A stretch of 64,000 bases of DNA from Sapria himalayana (Eukaryota; Streptophyta; Magnoliopsida; Malpighiales; Rafflesiaceae): contig JAREIK010001332.1 in NCBI GenBank assembly GCA_029783825.1, positions 3,892,314 through 3,956,313 on the forward strand. Reading direction: 5' to 3'. The notes below the pieces were generated by a model. The model made no database searches. It had not been told where the DNA came from and saw only the letters and a list, made by a program, of their open reading frames with translations. This document shows positions 1 to 11,799 of this stretch, one piece after another. The position numbers and the translations under genes are program-made. How positions within the stretch are numbered: the first letter of the stretch is position 1; each line of letters starts with the position of its first letter.

Positions 1-400
1 GCTTAGTCACAGAGCTTCATCACATAAAAGGGTGCTAAAAAATAAGGAAAAAGAGAAGTAAAAAAAATATAATTTTCTTTCTATTCATTAACTCTTTATT
101 AGTTTTTTGTCTGGAGATTATTTTATCCATTATTTTAATTTCTAGGTCTAGAAGGATTAGCTCAATCCTAGAGCTTAATCATTAAAAGGGTTCAAAAAAA
201 TAAGGAAAAAAAAAGATAAGTAAATAAATATATGATTATCTACTTTGCAAACAAGATAACAAATTAACATTTAGATTCAAAAAGATTTATTAAATTTAAT
301 GTTATCTAACTACAACAAAAAAATTATTTTTTCACAAGAATAATTATGTTAAATCACACTGATTTACTAAACTAAATATTTTTCCATAATGGCATCAAAA
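1..400. repeat. AT-rich DNA with an imperfect direct repeat
   Basis: Bases 1-75 and about 160-232 are similar: both have agagctt..atca, a run of aaaaggg, then aataaggaaaaa and ataag/gaagtaaa, offset about 159 bp. No gene or TE domain was seen. Confidence 0.45.
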
Positions 401-2660
401 ATTATTATGACTTTATTACATGACCTAATTTTGTTATTTATTAGTGCCTTAGTATCTCATTGGTGAGGATATCTCATCAATAAAGATCAACAAGTATATA
501 AGTCATATAAATAATAAAGAATATTTTCATTCAGATATCGATCCATAGAGAATATATCATTAGTTCGGTCATTCAACAGTGAGATAATTTATTTCTAGTA
601 ATATAGATAATTCATATTATGAAATCAAACTTAGATCTATGGATGTATGTTTATTTAATTTATGTGATATATATTCAAATAGTTTGAATTATATTATGTT
701 TGAACATAAAAAAAAATTAAGGTTTGGTTCTTGTGTAATAATTTTTTTTTCTAACTGATATACAAGATGTTTATCATCATTGAGTCCATCCTAAATGATT
801 GTTCCCTCTTAGATATATACTCAGTATATTATCACTGAGATAATAAATCATTTGTGTTTGACAATCATTCATAATCTCATACATTTAAAGTAACTCATTA
901 ATTGCTTTTAGTGGTTGTTCATATGTATGCTTTTATTCACTAATCTCTTGTGTCATAAAGACCAAAATTTGAAATAGTTTATAAGTATTTGTACTTTCAA
1001 ATTCATAAGAGTCAAACTTGCATAATTAACATATAATTCTCTCAAATTTTATAAGAATGAATTATACGAGTAAAAGCAACTCAAAAGTTACTATCTTATA
1101 AATCAAAATGTATTCATGTATATACCGAGGATTATCTACCAATGTTTCCTTGGTGATGCTATAACTCACACACTAAAGGTGAACATCTTAGAAGAATATT
1201 CTATATAATAGTCATTCCAATAGAGAACTAGTTCTTATAAGACAAATACAATGGATTATCATGTAAAAATATTCTTGTTTTTAGCTTCATAAGTACCATA
1301 CTCATAATAATTAACCTAACTAAATTTTGGGTTTAAATATATTGGTTTATTTTGTACACCACAGTCAGAATGATTATTACTTCCTTTCTATTATATACAT
1401 AAGTGAGCCTTATAGTTTATTTATTACCATTCATCATTGCCAATCTCACACAAACTCACATATAGTTAAAATCTTAATTCAATTTTTATTTAATCATTCA
1501 TTTATTAATTTTTAAAATATAACAAAAATCAAAGTTCATTCATTCATTAATATAAATCTATTTATACATCACATAAATTTTAGACTACATATTATTTTGA
1601 TATTAACTTCTAAATCTATCGTAGAAAGGGAGAGATTTGAGAGTCGCACCCCCAATTATAGGGATTAACTTATGCCTTATATTTATTGCTTTATTTTGAA
1701 TCTCCTATGAGGTGTGAAATTGTCTCATAAGATTTTGTAGGTATGTCTTGGCTTTTGCTTGGTGTATGGGGGAAGAAGAAGGAGGGGGATGGAGATTTTT
1801 TTTGATTTCTCTCTCTCTTTCTTTTTATATTCAAATGATTTCGTATCACTTTTAATTAGAAAGTCATGACTTTTGAAAGAAAACCATAATTTTGGCCTTC
1901 AACTTTTAAGTTGAATGTCATGATCTTAAATTAGTAAATATAACTCTAAAATATATAGAAATCTTTTTATGACACTGCTGGGCAATATCTATGACTTGGG
2001 CCTAATGTCTTTGTAATGTAGAATCACAGTATTGAGAATGATTATGAATTTGGCGCTTATCTTTCTTATCCATCATATGATCATAGTATTGAAATGACAT
2101 TGTGAATGACTTCTCATATCATAATATGATCTTTCATGTGGCTCAAATTTTCACGAGACTAGGAATGACTGTGACACTGACCTTAACTTTTTTTATATAT
2201 CATATGGCTAGTGTTACAAAAATATTATGGCACTAGCAATTAGCCTCAACATAAAAGTTATTACTTTGGAGAATGATTATACTCAAATAATTTCCTTTAT
2301 AATATTTCATATCCAAAAGTCATAATGCTTAGTAATTGACATAATTTTGGCTTGAATAGTTTTTACTCTATAATTTTTTATAATTCAAAAATAATGACTT
2401 TATAAAAAAGTCATAATTTTGACTTAAGACTAATAAATTATATTAAAGATAAAGTCATAAGACTATGATATGATTGTGACTTTTAGTATTAGTGGGATAC
2501 TTAGTCACCATGATGTGAAATTAAAGTGATAATCATTTAGATGTTACGAGATAAGTATAGATATAATTCTATGATAATATTATAACCACAAAAAATATTG
2601 TATATAATAGAATAATTATATTTACGAATTGATAGAGTCATGACATAAAAAAATTGTCAT
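400..2660 (+). repeat. Old dispersed repeat, copy 1 (LTR-like, unclassified)
   Basis: The stretch has no ORF but matches the reverse complement of about 33.2-35.2 kb in several collinear blocks. These are 465-560 (..aagtcatataaataataa..), 1165-1220 (cacactaaaggtgaacatcttagaag), 1630-1680 (gagagtcgcaccccc..gggattaac) and 2370-2475 (ataattttttataattcaaaaa). It contains many imperfect AAGTCATAATTTTGACTT-like words. An LTR or other long non-coding retroelement part is likely. Termini were not resolved. Confidence 0.5.
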
Positions 2661-2683
2661 GACTAATTAGCTAGTGTTTCAGC

Positions 2684-3280
2684 TAGAGGTGTTAAATGGG
2701 CTGGCCGGCCAGGGCATTGCTTGTGGCCCAACCTAGCCTGACACTGTTCAGTAGTGCTCGGCCTGGCATGACATGACCCAAAATCATGCCTCGGGTTGGG
2801 CCAGGCCACCCATGACATAGTTCATGTCATGCTGGGCTAGCATGAGCCGTGCCTCTTGCTGAGCCATGCACGACCCATGTTCCTAGCCCGACAACATGGA
2901 TAAACTTGCTAGTGTGACTGCCTGATAGGGTCCCTATCAGGTTATCACCTGGGTGGGTTTATTTTATTTTTTTTTAATTGACCACCCTGCCATGGGGTGG
3001 TTTATTTTTTTAAAAATAATTGGTCACGTGACTAATTATAATTGGTCGGAATATAAGTCGGCCACCCATCGCCGCCACGATCATTCCCTCGAGGTCATGC
3101 CACTGTCTATTGTTGGGTAACTGTAAAGATGCATGACCCATGCATCTTTGCCGTTCGACATGGTCGGGCATGGCTGTGCACTTTGTCGTGCCCACCATGC
3201 CATGCTGGGCTGGTGGACTGCTCCACCATACCATAAAAAATGGGTTGTGCTAGCATGACACGATTCGTTTGACATATCTA
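2684..3280. mobile_element. Non-autonomous hAT element, copy 1 (597 bp), with TSD
   Basis: The termini are TAGAGGTGTTAAATGGGC and ...CGTTTGACATATCTA, an imperfect TIR of the TAGNG hAT type. The 8-bp direct repeat GTTTCAGC flanks it at 2676-2683 and 3281-3288, the target-site length diagnostic of hAT. The interior is GC-richer than its surroundings, with GGCCNGGC/CATGGC words. CpG is mostly decayed to TG/CA, so this is an older member of the family. The small minus-strand ORFs inside it are chance products of this composition. Confidence 0.9.
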
Positions 3281-3494
3281 GTTTCAGCCATTAATAGATA
3301 TCGAAACTATGTGATACTCTATTTATTACTCTGCTAAATAACTTCAAAAATCTATCAATTTTGCTACCATTCATTAAAATTTATCAAAATTTCAAAGTTA
3401 TGAAATTAATTTATAAATATTTCATTTTTTATACGTACGTATCATCAAAAATCATCAAAATATGTAAGAATGTTTTTTTGTCCTAGAGTGACAT

Positions 3495-3683
3495 ATCTAC
3501 TTATTCACTTAGAAACCTATCTACCTATCCACCTAGAAACTTATCTGCCTATCTACCTATCTACCTAGAATCCTATCTATCTATCCACATAGCAACTTAT
3601 ATACCTATCCACTTAGCTACCTATATTCCTATCTACCTAGCTACATATTTACCTTGTTACATATCTACATATGTATCTATGTA
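3495..3683. repeat. CTAY-rich minisatellite, left part
   Basis: Degenerate units of the form CTACCTATC / CTACCTAGAAAC run through about 190 bp. Similar units resume at 4455-4600, on the other side of the pogo-like relic, so the array was probably continuous before insertion. Confidence 0.7.
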
Positions 3684-4438
3684 TAGTAAAACCTCTATAA
3701 AATAATATTATTGGGACTAAGATTTTATTATTTTACAAAGATATATTAATTAATTAATAAATTAATATTTATTAATTTAAAGAATATTTTTGAAATTCAA
3801 CAAAGTTGAATTTTAATTTGATTTGCAAGTTGATTTATGTATCATATTTATTAAATTACTATAAAAAATAAATTTATTTTATTATTTATTATTAAAAAAT
3901 AATGAATCATATTTAATTATTAAGAAATAATGAATATTATCTATTTAAGTAATGATACAATGAATATGATACATGGATTACCTGGGTAAAAACTGATGAC
4001 AATAGCTTGTCATATTACTTGTGTGAAAATTATACATTTTCAAATATTCAGAGCTTTGAAGAAGTGGTAGATATCATTTTTCAAAATAATATTAATAATG
4101 AAATTGAAGACAATACAGTGCCTTTGGAACTAGTTACGCATATGGAAGTGCTTATAGCTTCTAGGTTATATTTTTCAACCTAGATGCGATAAGAAAAATT
4201 AGAGATTAACTCCAACTAGATTTAAGTTTTAAGAAAAAATAGATAATAATAGTTACATATTTTACTAAATTATCTTAGTTATATTTATAATTTTAAAGAA
4301 TTATTAATTTATGATATTAATAGGACCATGTATTTATAAAGGAATTTTTTAAAAATATAGTCTTATTATTTTATCAAAATTGATGATTTTCAACTAGCCC
4401 AAGAAAAATATTATTTTAGAGAGTTTATTAGTTTACTG
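3684..4438. mobile_element. pogo/Lemi-like DNA transposon relic
   Basis: The left end TAGTAAAACCTCTATAAAAT and the inverted right end (…ACTCTCTAAAATAATA…, then CAGTAAAC at the tip) resemble the Emigrant/Lemi1 pogo family of plants. In between, about 3960-4200 reads as a decayed transposase C-terminal segment with an acidic stretch followed by LVTHMEVLIASRLYFF-like residues. TA duplication is clear only on the left. No catalytic core was seen. Boundaries are accurate to a few bases. Confidence 0.65.
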
Positions 4439-4454
4439 AGTATTATGTTAAAGA

Positions 4455-4600
4455 GGTCTACTATACCCTAGTATCTATCTATCAAGTTACATAGTTGCTT
4501 ATCTGCCTTTGTCTGCTATCTAACTACCTATGTGGCAAGTTGCTCAACTACTAAGTTGTCAAACTACCAAGTTGACTAGTTGCCTAAATTTTTTTTTTCC
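4455..4600. repeat. CTAY-rich minisatellite, right part
   Basis: Units such as ctatctatc, aactacc and aagttg continue the low-complexity array interrupted by the pogo-like relic. Units here are more diverged than on the left. Confidence 0.5.
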
Positions 4601-4639
4601 TAAAAATATAAATAGAGTTGAAGGAGAGAGTTGGTGAGT

Positions 4640-6717
4640 AAGAGAAGAACACATTCAAAAAATTATATTTATGGCAAAAATAAATCAAAAGGTTGATCAA
4701 AATCTAGGGCTAAGAAAGCAAATTGTTTTGAGTGTGGGAATAAGGGACACTATAAGATAGATTGTTTGAAATAGAAAGAGAAAAAAAAAGGAAAGAACCA
4801 AGAGAATTCGGTGTACATAGTTGACATTGATTATTCGGATGACTTTGATTGTGGTAGTGCATGGAAAGTTCTATTTGTCAGTTAAGATCTTGGAAAAATA
4901 TCATGGGTTCTTGATTCTTTCACATGTGTCCAAGTATGCATTGGTTTGTTAGCTACAAATAGATGAGTGTCATAGTGTATCTAGTTAATGATAATTTTTA
5001 ATTTATGATGTTGGCATGTTCTAGAAATGAAGAAGAACTTGATTTCTTTGGTACTCATGAAAGGTAGTTAGACGTCTCAATTGCATGTTCTTCTGATGAG
5101 TATAGTTTAAGAGAACCTGTTGTAGCATTTAGGAACAATTAGAATTTGGGTCATATGAGTGATGGAGGGTTGTTTATTTTGAGCAAGTAGAATTTGCTAG
5201 AAAGGTATATAGAGGAAACTATGTACTTTTGTTAATCTTGTGTGTTTGGCAAACAAATAAGAGTGAAATTCTACAAAAGAAGAGTGCATTCGACAAGAGT
5301 TAAATTGAATTACATACATTCATATCTATGAGGTCTAAATTGTATTCGACAAGAGTACTTAATGAGTCTGATTGATGATTACTCTCAATTGACATGCATG
5401 TACTTTTTGAACATGAAATATAATGTTTTCAACCTTTGTTGTGTATGGCAATGATTTAGAACTAATTATGAGAAGTAATTGTGGGTTCATACATTTAATG
5501 AGTTATGTAGTAAAAAATAGATTGTGAGACATTGCTCTTGCATAAGAATACCAAACCAAAATGATATTATAGAACATTTGAAGAAAATATTATGTGATGA
5601 GGCAAGGAGCATGTTGCCACATTCAAGTTTATGATATGATGTTTGCGTTGAATTTGTTGACACAACTTGTTTCTTGGTTAATTGGTCATCATCAATAGCT
5701 ATTAATTGTAAGGTTCTTTTAGAAGTATGTTCTAGTTCACCTGTTGATTACTCTTATTTGAGAGTATTTGTTTGTCATGCTTATGCTCATGTGAGAGATG
5801 GTAAATTTGAGTCGTGAATAAAGAAATGCATATTTCTAGAATAAACATTTGGAGTGAATGGGTATAGGCTATGGGTTGTTTGTTGTAGAAATTATTGATT
5901 TGTAGGAAGCTAGTAGTTATAGTGAAATTTTTAGTTCAAATACAAACCTATGGGTTGGTTGGTTCTACGAGTGAAGAGATTTAATTTTTCCATAAGAATT
6001 AGACATGGGAGCATGTGTCATTGTCCAAGGGACAAAAAGTGCTAGCTACAAATGTGTTTTCAAGAAGGAAGGTACTCCAGGGGTAGAAGCACCTAAATAT
6101 AAGGCTTGTTTAGTGATAAAAAAGAAAGTGGTGAAGCATAGTTATATTAGGGTCTAGAGGGATTTATTACTCAAAGTATGGAAAATCATGTTTGTTTCCT
6201 TAATAATTCCATGTACAGCTTGAAACAATCTCGTAGGTAGTTGTATAAAAGGTTTGATATTTAAATTATACATTGTGGTTTTACTCTTAGTGCATATGAT
6301 AGTTGTGTGTATTATAAGCTTCTAGATAATTTTTTTATTTAATTGGTGTTGTATGTGGGTTACATACTTATTGCTACTAAAAGCATTTCCTAGATTGACA
6401 CTTCGAAAAAGTAGTTGGGAGGTGAGTTGGAGATAAAGGATTTGGATGTTGCAAAGAAGATATTGAGAATAAAAATTACACATGATAAGAGCATCGGAAA
6501 GCTGCATGTCTCATGTTGAAAAGGTTCATCAGAAATTCAACATGGCCAGTGCTATGCTTGTGACCAAAAATTGAAGCTATCTACATTATTGTCACCAAAA
6601 ATTGAAGAGATGGAGCATGTTTCTTATTATCCCATATTCAAGTGTTATGGGTAGGGTCATGTATGTCATGGTTTTTACTTGTCTTGATAAATCTCATGTT
6701 GTTAGTATGGTTGGTGC
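4640..6717 (+). pseudogene. Ty1/Copia gag-pol fragment, decayed
   Basis: A gag zinc knuckle, CFECGNKGHYKIDC (CX2CX4HX4C), is encoded at 4724-4765. There follow a GAG-pre-integrase segment with the C..CVFGKQ block (about 5160-5280), integrase pieces (about 5330-5800, with FLVNWSSS.AINCK and YSYLRVFVCHAYAH), and RT pieces from 6250. The RT metal box is mutated: YVDD reads YVGY at 6352-6363. RT similarity continues to about 6715 (SSVMGRVMYVMV, then SHVV) and stops abruptly. Many stops and frameshifts are present. No LTRs were recognised. Several stops sit at expected Trp codons (TGG to TAG/TGA). Confidence 0.85.
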
Positions 6718-9700
6718 TAAGCTCGCTCTCGCTCGTGCTCGTGCTCCCGCTCGTGCTCGTGCTCTTGCTCCCACTCCATAAAGTAATTAACCTTTCATAC
6801 CAGCTTCGTATAACTTTGTCTCAGTCTTATCCACCTCATCTTTTACTTTATATTCGTATCCTTTATGTCCAGCTATAAAGGATACAAGTATGAAGTACAA
6901 GAAGAAATGATCATCGACTACTACTAAGAACTTAACAGAACTTTTGAAAAAGAGGAATCCACCACAAATAAAAGAAATAAGGGGTGGGAAGGCAGACATC
7001 TTCGTGTGAACAAGTCCCCTTTAATGCTCAAAAGGAAAGGTGGGGAGGGGAGGTCAAATGTGAGGTGAAATCCATTAATCCTGGGATACTGTTATCATAG
7101 ATAAAGAAGTCATATTGATTGTAGTTGCTTTGATTTACCACTCCTCTCTTTTTTTTTTTTTTTTTAAGCCTATGGTTGAAAGATCAGCATTAGGTTCAGA
7201 ATGTGATATCATTCTCAGATTGACTCATCTGTTCAGCTCCATCCCATTAGAGTATCTTGAATCAAATTTCAAATTGAATGTGGTTTGCTAATCGCCTAAT
7301 ATAGTCTCAGTAGAGAGCAACTTCTTCAAAAAAAAAAAAATTGAATTGACGATAGAATGTGAACAATTTTCTTGTGCCTTAACTTTCTTCCTCATTACTT
7401 TTGTTGAATGGAAGAATATTTCAGGCAAATACTCGGATCCTGACCCAAAGATGAAGACATAATAAAGAAAATGAGATGTTATTCAATTAGTACCCATTGC
7501 TTGAGCTGATTGGAGTGTTTTAGGTAGACTTGACCGAACCAAGTAGATCATATTGGGATCTTCACTTGGATCTTAACCATGAAGGATCCTTCGGGCGAAG
7601 TATCTCATGGCACACCATTGATAAATAAAAAAGGATAGGTCGAATCTAACCCTTTCCTATCAAAATGACATTCAATAAGTCCTATCTTCCAATCTCTCTA
7701 TCCCTGGCCACATATCTTCAACAAGTAGTAGCTTTTTTAGTGGTTTCTCAATGAGATATATCCTATTATCTCCATGCTTTTCTAACTCCTGTGTCATCTA
7801 CTGGCTAACTGCAAATTGCCATCTATCCTACTATGCCTTTAGAAAGCAAGATCTCTCAATTTATCACTCTATAGAAAGAAAATTCCATAAAGAGTCTTTA
7901 GCTATTTGAGCGTTCATCTAAGCTCTCATCGATAGATCCCATGTATTTTTTTTCTTCTTTATGGTAGTCAATTGTTCTATATAGGGCACAATTAATACTT
8001 ATTTTTGCAATTTAGAGTGAACTCAAAGTCAAGTTCTTAGTAGAGGATTGCTCATACCTACTCAATAAAAATGCTTTCAAGTCCAATAAATATCTTTTGA
8101 TGAAATGGTCTAAACTCAAATTGAATCTTGCTTTTATTTTTTATCATAGTCTTCACTCTTCCCCATAAGAACTCAATTTGCGGGGTTATTGCTTCCTTCA
8201 TAGTTTTGACAATATTGTATTTGTGTGATCCCTCATCCCATGCATGCTCCTATTACCTCTTCACTTCAAGTGGGAGTGAGATTGAAGATCGCCAACTCTT
8301 TCTTCCCCATGAATGGACTTAAACTGAAATTGGACCAACTTTCAAAAAAAAGATCGTATTTCAGATAGTAGCTAGTTGATCTCCAACTTATTGTTTTAAT
8401 TGTGACTTGAAGCCTATACTTATGCTTTTCTTAATCATTTTAGTGGGACCTAGAGTACACTTCTGAGTTAGGTGAATACCATGACCCTGATTAATCTTTT
8501 TCTATTTTTCTTTGTTAGACTCAACTTCTTTCATCAAGCCAAACTGAATGTTAGAATCAGTCACAGATCTTATCAATTTGTTGATAAGGAAGTTGTTGTC
8601 AACTCCTTATTCTTTCCATATTTTCTTTATTCAAGGGGATCTGTGTCACTCTCACTATGTTTAACACATTTACAAGTGGGCAACTTTTACTCTATTCGAT
8701 CTCTGAATCACTTTGCTATGCCTTAGGCGCTAATGGATTTAACTTTCACTCTTAATGGCATCATGTTCAATCTATACCAGTTATCCTACTTTTCTTTGAC
8801 CTTGCTTGGAATTGGGATCATTCGAATCAAAATCTCTTTCCCTTTCAGTTGAATAAAGACTTGAAAAGAAAGAAGTTTATCCTAGGAGTGCTTAGCTTTG
8901 ATACAGATGGTAGCATAGCATATTCGCATAGAAGACACTGAGGCAAGGAAGGTAGGTAATAGTAGCATCGACAAAGACAAAGATAACATCAGTGGCAAAG
9001 ATGGTTTTTGTACACCATTGCTTTATTCCTAAAGTCATAACCTTGGCTAGTATAAGTGAAAAAGAGTAGTAGTTATTTCGAATCCTAGATGCAGAGCATT
9101 TATATGGGGTGTAGCGCATGCATGAGAAGAGGTGTGTCTAGCTCCAACCATTGGTTTTTCCGTCATTCTTCCAACAGTCTATTAGACAAAGTAGAATTAC
9201 AACTGTCTCACGAAAGTTAAGGTATCAAACAATGTGTTCATAGTCACTTCAAAGATAGGATTTTTGGCATTCACTATTTTTTAGTAGTTTTATCTTTAGT
9301 TTTCATCTGCTAGTGGAAGGCTTGAAGGTTGAGCATAACCCAAGATAACATGTTGTTGGAAGATCCATAGAAGAGATCATTTCTTTTGTTGAAGAAGCTA
9401 TTACTCATGAATCCCTTTTAGGAGCATATGAATGTGCTGTTTAGCTCGGGGCCAAGGCTTGTTATCTCTCTCTTAACAGTAGAAAGAAAAGAAAAATGGA
9501 AGCTTTTAAATCGATCACACGCCCAATGCAAGATAAGGAAGGGCAAGAGAATATACATTGACATCTTGACTACTTTAAACAAGGACTGTCTAAGAAAAAA
9601 AATGGGAGAGAATGAGAAGAGAGTTTATTTGCCAATTTAAAGGATTTGCTACTTTCTTAGTTAGAAAAAGTAGTGACCTATATAGTGGAGAGAGGGGAGG

Positions 9701-11791
9701 TGCTTTGAAACTAGTTTACATAATTCCTACTTGGAGCTCTCCGTGCCTTCAATTGAGAAATTGATATAAGAGAGAATCTACTAGCTAGAAGATTAATAGG
9801 ATATAGCGGTGAGATTGGGGAATGCTTATTGGCTAAAGATCCCTTCCTTCTACTTATAATAATCTCTTGGCCCATATTTAACTCTATTCAGCATTGAGAC
9901 TAGGAGTTTGATTTACTTTAGGGCTTTCGCCTTGCATCATTGAAGATCTTGATTTTGCATGCGCGTATAATAACAACAAGGACATGACATTCTTCCTCAC
10001 TTGCACCTGTCCCAAGGCGAGAATGAGTGAAAACCCCAAAAAATAGACAAGACATAGGGGGAGGGAGGAGAGATCTCAGAAAGATTGTACTTTCAGATTC
10101 CAAGTGAAATAAATAGCCTGACTATTTCATGAATGAAAGGAATAAGCACTTAGATTAGATCAATAGAAGTAGAGGGGCCTTTATGGCATAGCGAATATCT
10201 TGGTCCTTTCGAAGTAGAGATTTATATGCCCATTGGTTAATGCCTCACTGTGCTTTCATAAATAAGTCTCTCTTATGATAGTAGGGCGCTGAGAGATCAA
10301 CAACAAAAAAGACAATGTTTCTATTGGAGGGTCTCTGTGCCCCAAGTCAAAAGTTATTGATACTTTTTTAAAGTGACATCTTGAAATAAAAAAGAAAGCA
10401 CTAAAACACTATGCTCTTGGAGGAGGACTACATGTGAAAGATAGTTATGAGATATTATAAGTTCAAATTCTATTTTCTTTGGCTTTTAAATCTTTTGATT
10501 TCAGCCTTTTCACTTATGTCGATGACCGCTAATGCTGCATTTACGAATTGATAAAAGTACAAAGATCACATTGCCCTTATCACAAAATAGAAAAAAGATC
10601 TTATTATCTTAATGGAAATCCTACTAGGCTTTCATTCTGGATTGCAAATTCTTTCATTATTCCCCATCCTTATATCTTTAAGGCCTGATGACTGCTCTAT
10701 AACCTTTTGGATACCATCTTATTTGCCGAAATATTTTGTAAGACTAGATTTGCAGCACCTAAATAATGCATCTTTTCCTGGGGAAGCCTTCTTGGAGTAA
10801 GGTTGAACCAATTATGTAATACTTTACTCACATCTACAAGATTGAATTGAATTGGTCCGGTTTGAATCCATTCTACTTTAATTGTATGCATCTTTTTCTT
10901 TTCCTATGGTTTTTATACACTTTAGTTGCTGCATCCCCATGGGTTGGTATGACATATACTCAATTACTCATACTTGATTGCTTGAAATATCCATGCCAAT
11001 AGGGTTGGCTTCAAGATGTCCTACTCTTTTTGAATATCGAATTCTGGCTGTCAAGCCCTATTTTTTCTTAGGTGTTAGCATGCAGTAGCCCATCTCATGA
11101 TACAGAGAGAATCTAGTTTACTTTCATCGGGTGTGTAACATTAAGAGCCCATTGGGATGAGATCATTCCTCAACAATAGAACCACTCATTCATAGCTTTG
11201 ACAAACCAGGCTCCTTTTTATTATGAGTCGAAGTTTTCCTAAGTTTTGATCCACTATCGGCGAGATCTTATTGATCTTATTGAGTTGAAGTTCCCTTCAC
11301 GAAAACTCATCTCGTTGGTCCATTGTGAATGTGATGAGAACCTCGTCAAGGTATGGTGGGGCCCTATGGTGGTGTAGAACTCACTCAATAAGATCCATGG
11401 AATCCTCCTGTCGACCAAAAATATCTAAGCTAAGACAAGCAAGGAAACTATGTATTGCTTTGGGGTTAGATAAAAAGACTACACCTAAGCGGAAATTGAT
11501 ACCAAAGAAATTCCAACTCATGTTGACATCTTATGATCCAATGGGTAATAGGGAGAAAGACTTTGACTGAGACTCTTGAAATAGAACGTGCATGTTCTAT
11601 ACTTGTTGCACTATAACTTTTGCTGGGGGTGGATTCTAGAGCACGATGTATCATGTCACCACCAAAAGGGTTGATTGTGCATCTCCCTTTAGGTGCAAGA
11701 AGCACCCGTCATCAAAGTCTTATTTAATGAATGCAAGTGGGATGTTGTCCATCTTAAGCATGAGTTGACTCATGATTGACTTTCGGGCTTG
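6718..11791. other. Mitochondrial-intergenic-like tract, left part (possible NUMT)
   Basis: Texture changes sharply at about 6717. GC rises, long poly-A/T decay is rarer, and mixed purine/pyrimidine blocks typical of plant mitochondrial spacers appear (GCTCGT repeats, gaaagcc, aagtagag). No retroelement domain or intact ORF was seen. I cannot name a mitochondrial gene in it. Read with 13851-17340 it would be one insertion of roughly 8.5 kb, later split by a hAT element. The organellar origin is inference from composition only. Confidence 0.45.
6719..6774 (+). repeat. GCTCGT hexamer microsatellite
   Basis: Degenerate GCTCGT/GCTCCC units (gctcgctctcgctcgtgctc...) fill 56 bp exactly at the border where Copia RT similarity ends. 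The short ORF over it reads only L/V/A repeats and is not a gene. Confidence 0.85.
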
Positions 11792-11799
11792 GGCTCATC

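Noticed and set aside
3540..3680. Regularly spaced CTACCTATC units as a CRISPR-like array
   Set aside because: Units are 4-12 bp, contiguous and degenerate without unique spacers, and the genome is a plant nuclear one.
6642..6878. 78-aa Leu/Val-rich ORF
   Set aside because: It runs across the end of the Copia RT remnant and the GCTCGT microsatellite; a chance frame.
9100..9150. GGGGTGTAGCGCATG as a tRNA 5' end
   Set aside because: It resembles a D-arm start, but no anticodon stem, T-arm or CCA-side pairing follows at the right distance.
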